NCBI GenBank assembly: GCA_018895315.1 | Contig: JAHIOK010000445.1 | Span: forward strand, 1-5,532 | DNA: 5,532 nucleotides | Reading direction: 5' to 3' | Source of the DNA: Actinomycetota bacterium | GTDB taxonomy: Bacteria > Actinomycetota > Actinomycetes > Actinomycetales > Microbacteriaceae | Shown: piece after piece, positions 1 to 5,532 of the stretch | Numbering within the stretch: the stretch's first letter is position 1 | Layout: every line of letters starts with the position of its first letter | The notes under the pieces: model-generated | What the model saw: the letters and a program-made list of their open reading frames with translations, nothing else | Database searches by the model: none | What the model was told of the DNA's origin: nothing | Translations under genes and position numbers: made by a program

Positions 1-434
1 AGCAGCGTGTCGCCGGCGCGCACATCGAGCGAACGTAGCGCTTGGTAGGCGGTGGAGGCGGGTATCCCGAGAGCGGCGCCTTCCGCTGCCGACACCTGGG
101 GCGGTCGCTGCTGTAGGCGGGTGGCGGCCACGACGACATCGGTCGCGTAGACCCCCGAAGCTCCGAAGATCACGACCTCGTCACCCGCCCGAAATCCGTC
201 CACGCCCTCGCCGACCGCCGTGACGACGCCCGCGCCGTCGCTGCCTGCCCCACGGGGCGTCGTGATCGCACCCGAGTCGCGGAAGCCGCTGCGGAGCTTC
301 CCGTCGATGGGATTGACTCCGGCTGCCTCGATCCGCACGGCCACCTCGCCGGGTGCAGGTGCCGGTGTCGGGACCTCGGCCAGGACGAGGACCTCGGGAC
401 CGCCGAACTGCGTGTACTGGATCGCGTGTGCCAT
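1..434 (-). CDS. Zinc-free MDR oxidoreductase, quinone oxidoreductase/zeta-crystallin type (N-terminal part, cut by window edge)
   Basis: Reading the minus strand from the ATG at 434-432 gives 144 complete codons to position 3 with no stop; the two leftover bases (CT) must also begin a Leu codon. The protein begins MAHAIQYTQFGGPEVL, the usual opening of quinone-oxidoreductase-like medium-chain dehydrogenases. It continues with the GroES-like fold: PGEV at about 28-31, AAGVNPIDGK at 37-46, the glycine-rich GSDGAGVV near 64-71, FRAGDEV at 81-87 and GIPASTAYQAL at 123-133. The Cys/His ligands of zinc alcohol dehydrogenases are absent, and NPxD sits where zinc-free members carry it, so it is probably a zinc-independent NAD(P)H-dependent reductase of quinones or enones in the cytosol. 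The substrate cannot be told. The Rossmann cofactor domain lies outside the window. It shares its strand with hrpA, but a 164-bp gap with a hairpin separates them, so a shared transcript is doubtful. Confidence 0.9.
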   Translation of the reverse strand, partial: MAHAIQYTQFGGPEVLVLAEVPTPAPAPGEVAVRIEAAGVNPIDGKLRSGFRDSGAITTPRGAGSDGAGVVTAVGEGVDGFRAGDEVVIFGASGVYATDVVVAATRLQQRPPQVSAAEGAALGIPASTAYQALRSLDVRAGDTL

Positions 435-447
435 GCCCGAATCAACG

Positions 448-455
448 CCCTCCCC
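448..455 (-). promoter_or_regulatory. Weak Shine-Dalgarno-like tract upstream of the MDR gene
   Basis: On the minus strand GGGGAGGG lies 13 nt before the ATG at 434. The purine core fits an anti-SD match, but the spacing is longer than the usual 5-10 nt, so its role is uncertain. No better in-frame start brings it closer, and the MAHAIQY opening fits the family, so I keep the ATG at 434. Confidence 0.3.
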
Positions 456-487
456 ACGCGCCTATTCCCGTGGCTGGTCGTTCCACC

Positions 488-524
488 TCGCGTCGAGCGC
501 ACGACGTCGCGTCGAGCGCACGAC
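488..524. repeat. Perfect 18-bp tandem direct repeat, period 19
   Basis: TCGCGTCGAGCGCACGAC occurs at 488-505 and again, identically, at 507-524, with one G between the copies. Read on the minus strand, the unit is GTCGTGCGCTCGACGCGA. The pair lies between the end of hrpA and the start of the MDR gene, about 54-90 nt upstream of the MDR ATG. It could be part of a hairpin with the facing pair at 541-578, a pair of protein-binding sites upstream of the MDR gene, or a copy of a dispersed extragenic repeat. The sequence alone does not decide between these. Confidence 0.85.
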
Positions 525-574
525 TTCGCCCTGCAGGCATCCTGTGCGCTCGGCGGCACGTCGTGCACTCGGCG
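491..574 (-). terminator. Long imperfect inverted repeat after hrpA, possible transcription terminator
   Basis: Positions 491-521 pair with 544-574 at 26 of 31 positions, leaving a loop of about 22 nt. The right arm consists of two diverged copies of the same 19-nt unit (541-559 and 560-578, each about 13 of 19 matches) in the opposite orientation to the perfect pair at 488-524. In the hrpA direction the stem starts about 25 nt after the TGA at 601-599, a natural place for a terminator. No T-run follows the stem on the minus strand, so it is not a canonical intrinsic terminator. U-less stem terminators have been proposed for actinobacteria. It may instead be a REP-like extragenic element or an mRNA 3' end stabiliser. 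The inverted repeat is certain; the terminator role is inferred. Confidence 0.45.
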
Positions 575-598
575 ATGAGGTGAGGGTGACCGGGAGGG

Positions 599-3500
599 TC
601 ATGCCTCGCGCAGAGCCTTTTGGATGCGGGGGAGCGAGACGGCCTCAGCCGTGCCGAGGCGCTGGGCGAAGAGGCTCACGCGATATTCCTCGAGCAGCCA
701 CCGCACGTGCACGAGGTGCGCCGGGGCGTCGGCGGCGGACGGGATGGTGCCGCCGGCCTCCGCGTACAGCGCCGCGGCGCGCTCGAATTCGGTGAGCCAG
801 GCGCGGTCGCGGCCGGCGTTGTCAGCGAGGCCCTGCAGGCGCACCAGGCCGCCCTGCAAGTACCGCGGGAGATGCGCGAGTCGGGCGATTCCCGTGCGGG
901 CGACGAAGCCCGGGAAGATGAGCCCGGCGAGCTGGCCCCGCAGATCGTTGAGGGGTCCGAGCAGCGCCATGCTGGTCTGCGCCTTGAGGGTGCGCTCCAC
1001 ATCGCGAGAGGCCGTGAGGATGCGGGCGGTCAGCGACACGCACGCGAACAGCTCGTCCACCACGGCCGCGGAGAACGCGTCCCGCACCCGGTCGAAGTCT
1101 GCGCGGGTGCGGACGACCCCGGAGGCAATGGTGCGCGAGATGACGGCATCCGCCACCGCCACCCGGCAGTCTTCGATCAGCGCCTTCGCGGACGGGTAGG
1201 GCGATGCCGCGAGAGCGAGCTTCTCGGCGGAGGTGAGGTGCTCCAGCACGTAGGCGGTCGGAGAGGCGACGGCGAGCAGCACCAGCCGGCGCACGGCAGC
1301 ACGCGTCTCGCGCGTCGCCGCTTCGGGGGTGGTGTGGATGCGCAGAGAGACACTCGTTCCGTCGTCCACGAGTGCGGGGTACCCGCGCACGACGCCGCCG
1401 GCCACTCTCGTGTCGATCTGTGGCGGAAGGTCGCCGACATCCCACGTGGTGATGCCCGAACGTTCGGTGATCGCCGGCCCCGGGGCCGCAGGTGCGGGCA
1501 TCGATGCGGGTCCACTCCTTCGCTCGCGCGAGGAGGGCGCTCCGGTCAGCGATTTCGCGACCGACGTGCGAGCGCGTCCGGCGAGGCGATCCTGCAGCGC
1601 GGCAAGGTCGCGGTCGGAGCCCACCGCGCGCCCACGCTCATCGACCGCGCGGAACGACATCTGCAGGTGCGATGGCACCCGCTCGAGGTCGAAGTCGGCG
1701 GCGGTGACCGGCTGATTCGCCACGCGTTGCACGAGCGCGGCGAGGGCGTCGAGCAATCGAGTCGACACAACGCCGTCGCGCACTTCCGGTCCCGCAGCGG
1801 CCAGGTCACCGGAGAATCGCGCGGCCCAGTCGGCGGCCGGGACGACGTTGCGGCGGATCACCTTCGGCAGCGCACGCAGGAGACCGGCGATGAGTTCGTC
1901 GCGCAGACCGGGTACCTGCCAGTCGAAGCCATCCGGCCGCAGCTGTGCAAGCAGCGCGAGCGGGACGACGACCGTAACTCCGTCATCGGGTGCACCGGGC
2001 TCGAAGCGGTAGGCGAGGGAGAGCACCTGGTCGCCCTGGCGCCACCGGGTCGGGAAATCCCGTTCGTCGGCACGCGAAGCGTCGTCGACCAGGTCGGCTT
2101 CGCTGAGGTCGAGCAGCTGCGGGGTGCGCGACGAGGCATCTCGCCACCAGGCCTCGAAGGAACGCAGGTCGAAGACATCGTGCGGAACGCGTCCGGCGTA
2201 GAACGCGTAGACGGCCTCGTCGCCCGCGAGGATGTCGCGGCGGCGCTCGCGCTCCTCGACCTTCTCGAGCCGGCGACGTAGTTCGAGGTTGCGCCGCGCG
2301 AAGGCGGTGAGCCGCTTGTCGAGGGAGGACGGGTCCCAGTCCTCCTCGACGAGGGCATGCCGGATGAACATCTCCCGCGCCAGCGGACGATCGATGCGCG
2401 CGAGCTGGATGCGGCGGCGCGGGATGATCTCGACGCCGAACAGCGTCACCTTCTCCGCTGCCACGGCGGCCCCGGCATCCTTGGACCAGTGCGGGTCGCT
2501 GACCTGACGCTTGACGAGGTCACCGGCGAGGGATTCCGCCCACGCCGGGTCGATCGCCGCGACCGTCCGCGCGTACAGCCGGGAGGTCTCGACGAGCTCG
2601 GCGGCCATGACGGCCTGCGGGCTCTTCTTCTTGAGCCCCGAACCGGGGAAGATCGTGAACCGGGCATTCCGAGCGCCGATATACGCGGCAGGGGCGGGGC
2701 GTTTCGAATCGGACTTCGTGCTGCTCCCGGACGTGCGGGTGTCGAGCACGCCGATGTGCGAGAGCAATCCCGCCAGAATCGCTTTGTGCACGAGGTCGGG
2801 GTCGGCGCCGTCAACGACTGCTTCGGCGCGCGGTGCTTTCGAGAGGGCGCCGAGCTGCCGGTGCACGTCGAACCACTCGCGCACGCGGACGTAGTTGAGG
2901 TACTCGCTGCGGCACAGACGCCGGAATGCGCTCGATCCGAGTTCGGCCTGCTGTTCCTGGAGGTGATTCCAGAGGTTGAGCAGGCTCAAGAAGTCGCTGG
3001 TCGGGTCGGTGAAACGGGCGTGGAGCCGGTCGGCGGCCTCGCGGTGCTCCTCGGGGCGTTCGCGCACGTCCTGGATCGACATCCCGGCGACGATCGCGAG
3101 GACCGCGGCTCGGACCTCGGGGTCTTTCGCCTCGATCAGCATCCGCGCGAACCGTGGGTCGATCGGCAGTCGAGAGATCTGTCGCCCGATGTCGGTCAGC
3201 GTGTTCTTGTCGCGAAGCTGAGTGACAGCGCCGAGCTCGACGAGCAGGTCGAATGCGGCCTTCACCCCCCGCGAGTCCGGCGGGGTGAGAAACGGGAACG
3301 CGGTGATGTCGCCGAAGCCGAGCGAGAGCATCTGCAGGATGACGGCGGCCAGGCTCGTGCGGAGAATCTCCGGTTCGGTGAACTCGGGGCGCGCCTCGAA
3401 GTCGTCTTCGCTGTACAGGCGGATCGCGATGCCGGGCGAGGTGCGTCCGGCGCGCCCCGAGCGCTGCTGTGCCGAAGCCTGCGAGATCGCCTCGATCGGC

Positions 3501-4528
3501 AGCTGTTGGATCTTGGTGCGATGGCTGTAGCGCGAGATGCGCGCAGTGCCGGTGTCGATGACGTAACGGATGCCCGGCACCGTGAGGCTCGTCTCGGCGA
3601 CGTTGGTGGCGAGGATCACACGGCGCCGCACCCCGGGCACACGCGACTTCTCGAACACTCTGTGCTGGTCTGCGGCGCTGAGTCGTCCGAACAGGGGAAG
3701 GACCTCGGTGGGTGTGGCATCTTTCGCGTATGCGCCGCGGACCGCGTCGACGGCATCCCTGATCTCGGCCTCCCCGGGAAGGAACACCAAGACGTCGCCG
3801 GGGGCTTCGCGGTCGAGTTCGCGCAGAGCGGTCACGATCGCGTCAACGTCGTCGGAAGAATCGGATGCCCCGGGACGGGTCTTCTCCGCAGCTGCGGAGG
3901 GGTCGCCTTCTCCCTCGGGCACGGGCGAGCGGTACCGTACCTCGACGGGGTAGGTACGGCCCGAGACCTCGATGATCGGCGCCGGCGTGCCCGCGGCATC
4001 CGCGAAGTGCTTCGCGAAGCTCTCGGGATCGATCGTCGCCGAGGTGACGATGACCTTGAGGTCGGGACGCTGGGAGAGGATGCGTCGCAGATATCCGATG
4101 AGGAAGTCGACGTTCAGCGACCGCTCGTGGGCCTCGTCGATGATGATCGTGTCGTAGCGGCGCAGAAGGCGGTCGCGGTGGATCTCGTTGAGCAGGATGC
4201 CGTCGGTCATCAGGGCGATCCGGGTGTCTTCGCTGACCTTGTCGGTGAAGCGCACCTTGTAGCCGACGGTCGTGCCGAGCGGAACGGCGAGCTCTTCCGC
4301 GATGCGCTCGGCGATCGTGCGGGCGGCCAGGCGTCGCGGCTGCGTATGGGCGATGCGGGTGCGGCCGAGCTCGAGGCAGATCTTGGGCAGCTGCGTCGTC
4401 TTACCCGAGCCTGTCGCCCCGGCGACGATCACGACCTGGTGGCCCTCGATCGCGCGCGCGATCTCGTCCCGTGCGGCGCTCACCGGCAGCTCGGGAGGGT
4501 AGAAGATCACGGGTTCGGGGGAGGACAT
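599..4528 (-). CDS. hrpA: ATP-dependent RNA helicase HrpA (DEAH-box, DUF3418-type C-terminus), complete
   Basis: This 1309-residue protein matches the length of E. coli HrpA (about 1300). The core motifs are intact: Walker A GATGSGKT at 37-44, TQPRR at 62-66, DEAH at 131-134, SAT at 163-165, VFLPG at 248-252, TNVAETSLT at 308-316 and QRSGRAGR at 355-362. A helicase-associated HA2 region follows at about 425-515. An OB-fold region at about 580-700 contains FTIFPGSGLKKK and MAAELVETSRLYAR. The HrpA-specific DUF3418 region runs from about 735 to the end and finishes with the family-typical RVSLFAQRLGTAEAVS. Two non-conserved hydrophilic linkers are visible: an acidic Ser/Glu/Asp segment at about 203-228 between the RecA lobes, and a Pro/Ala/Arg/Ser segment at about 985-1022. 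Family knowledge: HrpA is a cytosolic nucleoside-triphosphate-driven RNA helicase tied in E. coli to mRNA processing and rescue of stalled or collided ribosomes. The start at 4528 gives the usual N-terminus (YPPELPVSAARDEI) and sits 8 nt after a -10 hexamer, so the mRNA is probably leaderless. No frameshift or missing catalytic residue was seen. Confidence 0.97.
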   Translation of the reverse strand: MSSPEPVIFYPPELPVSAARDEIARAIEGHQVVIVAGATGSGKTTQLPKICLELGRTRIAHTQPRRLAARTIAERIAEELAVPLGTTVGYKVRFTDKVSEDTRIALMTDGILLNEIHRDRLLRRYDTIIIDEAHERSLNVDFLIGYLRRILSQRPDLKVIVTSATIDPESFAKHFADAAGTPAPIIEVSGRTYPVEVRYRSPVPEGEGDPSAAAEKTRPGASDSSDDVDAIVTALRELDREAPGDVLVFLPGEAEIRDAVDAVRGAYAKDATPTEVLPLFGRLSAADQHRVFEKSRVPGVRRRVILATNVAETSLTVPGIRYVIDTGTARISRYSHRTKIQQLPIEAISQASAQQRSGRAGRTSPGIAIRLYSEDDFEARPEFTEPEILRTSLAAVILQMLSLGFGDITAFPFLTPPDSRGVKAAFDLLVELGAVTQLRDKNTLTDIGRQISRLPIDPRFARMLIEAKDPEVRAAVLAIVAGMSIQDVRERPEEHREAADRLHARFTDPTSDFLSLLNLWNHLQEQQAELGSSAFRRLCRSEYLNYVRVREWFDVHRQLGALSKAPRAEAVVDGADPDLVHKAILAGLLSHIGVLDTRTSGSSTKSDSKRPAPAAYIGARNARFTIFPGSGLKKKSPQAVMAAELVETSRLYARTVAAIDPAWAESLAGDLVKRQVSDPHWSKDAGAAVAAEKVTLFGVEIIPRRRIQLARIDRPLAREMFIRHALVEEDWDPSSLDKRLTAFARRNLELRRRLEKVEERERRRDILAGDEAVYAFYAGRVPHDVFDLRSFEAWWRDASSRTPQLLDLSEADLVDDASRADERDFPTRWRQGDQVLSLAYRFEPGAPDDGVTVVVPLALLAQLRPDGFDWQVPGLRDELIAGLLRALPKVIRRNVVPAADWAARFSGDLAAAGPEVRDGVVSTRLLDALAALVQRVANQPVTAADFDLERVPSHLQMSFRAVDERGRAVGSDRDLAALQDRLAGRARTSVAKSLTGAPSSRERRSGPASMPAPAAPGPAITERSGITTWDVGDLPPQIDTRVAGGVVRGYPALVDDGTSVSLRIHTTPEAATRETRAAVRRLVLLAVASPTAYVLEHLTSAEKLALAASPYPSAKALIEDCRVAVADAVISRTIASGVVRTRADFDRVRDAFSAAVVDELFACVSLTARILTASRDVERTLKAQTSMALLGPLNDLRGQLAGLIFPGFVARTGIARLAHLPRYLQGGLVRLQGLADNAGRDRAWLTEFERAAALYAEAGGTIPSAADAPAHLVHVRWLLEEYRVSLFAQRLGTAEAVSLPRIQKALREA

Positions 4529-4536
4529 AGCCTTCG

Positions 4537-4542
4537 ATCGTA
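4537..4542 (-). promoter_or_regulatory. Putative -10 hexamer of hrpA, leaderless geometry
   Basis: On the minus strand TACGAT (TANNNT pattern) is followed by 8 nt, CGAAGGCT, and then the hrpA ATG at 4528. This would place transcription initiation on or within 1-2 nt of the start codon. The only SD-like string, GAAGG at 4535-4531, is just 2 nt from the ATG, too close to act normally. No convincing -35 box is visible 16-18 nt upstream, which is common for actinobacterial promoters. Confidence 0.5.
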
Positions 4543-4588
4543 TCGCGGTCCGTCCGGCACGCTCTCGGCCCGGGCGAGCGAGCCGGAT

Positions 4589-4612
4589 GCCGGTCTCGAG
4601 CCAGCCGGTCTC
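4589..4612. repeat. 9-bp direct repeat in the divergent promoter region
   Basis: GCCGGTCTC occurs at 4589-4597 and 4604-4612, with a 15-bp period, just upstream of the aldo/keto reductase -10 hexamer. It overlaps where a -35 element or an activator site for that gene would lie. The repeat is real, but in GC-rich DNA a 9-bp repeat can arise by chance, and no known operator is recognised. Confidence 0.3.
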
Positions 4613-4625
4613 CCTCGGAGGCTCT

Positions 4626-5465
<840 letters not shown>

Positions 5466-5488
5466 TGGCCAATCCCGAGCCGGCGAGG

Positions 5489-5521
5489 TTGCTTTTAGCT
5501 AGAAAGACTAGATACTTGTCT
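5489..5521. promoter_or_regulatory. AT-rich candidate promoter/operator with 17-bp imperfect palindrome
   Basis: After the aldo/keto reductase stop, composition drops to 17 G/C in the last 44 bases, sharply below the rest of the window. Positions 5505-5521 (AGACTAGATACTTGTCT) form a dyad around 5513 with six of eight base pairs matched. On the plus strand a weak -35-like TTGCTT (5489-5494) lies 16 nt from GATACT (5511-5516, 4 of 6 to TATAAT), so the dyad would overlap a -10. CTAGA also repeats at 5499-5503 and 5508-5512, and TTAGCT at 5495-5500 and 5524-5529. This resembles the operator-promoter of a repressor-controlled gene to the right, but that gene is not in view. Confidence 0.35.
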
Positions 5522-5532
5522 CGTTAGCTGTC

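Noticed and set aside
220..795. A 191-codon plus-strand open frame spanning the MDR gene, the repeats and the hrpA end
   Set aside because: The minus strand encodes a clear MDR protein across 1-434 and hrpA from 599. The plus-strand product is Arg/Ala/Pro-rich and runs through the hairpin repeats without domain features.
620..2281. A 553-codon open frame on the plus strand antisense to the 3' part of hrpA
   Set aside because: Same register as the other antisense frame; it ends exactly at the CTA codon for Leu750 of hrpA (2279-2281). It is a codon-bias shadow with no family features.
4002..4020. Overlapping palindromes (GCGAAG-TG-CTTCGC and GCTTCGCGAAGC)
   Set aside because: They lie inside hrpA and encode the repeated residues FAKHFA; the symmetry follows from TTC GCG and AAG codons and needs no regulatory explanation.
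4561..4580. A short GC-rich imperfect palindrome (CTCGGCCCGGGCGAG) between the divergent promoters
   Set aside because: It is short, interrupted and of low complexity in GC-rich DNA; no known operator is recognised, and chance is an adequate explanation.

Overview
The window looks like ordinary chromosome from a high-GC actinobacterium, most likely a Microbacteriaceae member such as Microbacterium. That placement is an inference. It rests on roughly two-thirds G+C by eye, strong preference for G or C at third codon positions, near absence of TTA/CTA/TCA codons in the large gene, a long HrpA with the C-terminal region seen in actinobacteria, and promoter-to-ATG geometry typical of leaderless actinobacterial mRNAs.

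Layout from left to right. (1) Positions 1-434, minus strand: the N-terminal part of a zinc-free quinone-oxidoreductase-type MDR protein, cut by the left window edge. (2) Positions 435-598: a 164-bp gap holding four copies of a 19-nt unit, arranged as two tandem pairs facing each other, which form a long imperfect hairpin just after the helicase stop codon. (3) Positions 599-4528, minus strand: a complete hrpA gene for a DEAH-box ATP-dependent RNA helicase of 1309 residues, with all core motifs intact. (4) Positions 4529-4637: a 109-bp divergent promoter region in which both flanking genes have a TANNNT -10 hexamer 6-8 nt before the ATG and no properly spaced ribosome binding site, so both mRNAs are probably leaderless. 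(5) Positions 4638-5465, plus strand: a complete 275-residue aldo/keto reductase that closely resembles Corynebacterium 2,5-diketo-D-gluconate reductase. (6) Positions 5466-5532: a short tail that turns AT-rich (17 of 44 bases are G/C in 5489-5532) and contains a 17-bp imperfect palindrome over a possible promoter, presumably serving a gene beyond the right edge.

The three genes do not form an obvious pathway. Two NADPH-type oxidoreductases flank a housekeeping RNA helicase, and the helicase and aldo/keto reductase are divergently transcribed. I found no sign of a new defence, mobile or biosynthetic system. The items most worth a second look are the facing 19-nt repeat pairs after hrpA, the paired leaderless promoters, and the AT-rich operator-like palindrome at the right end.
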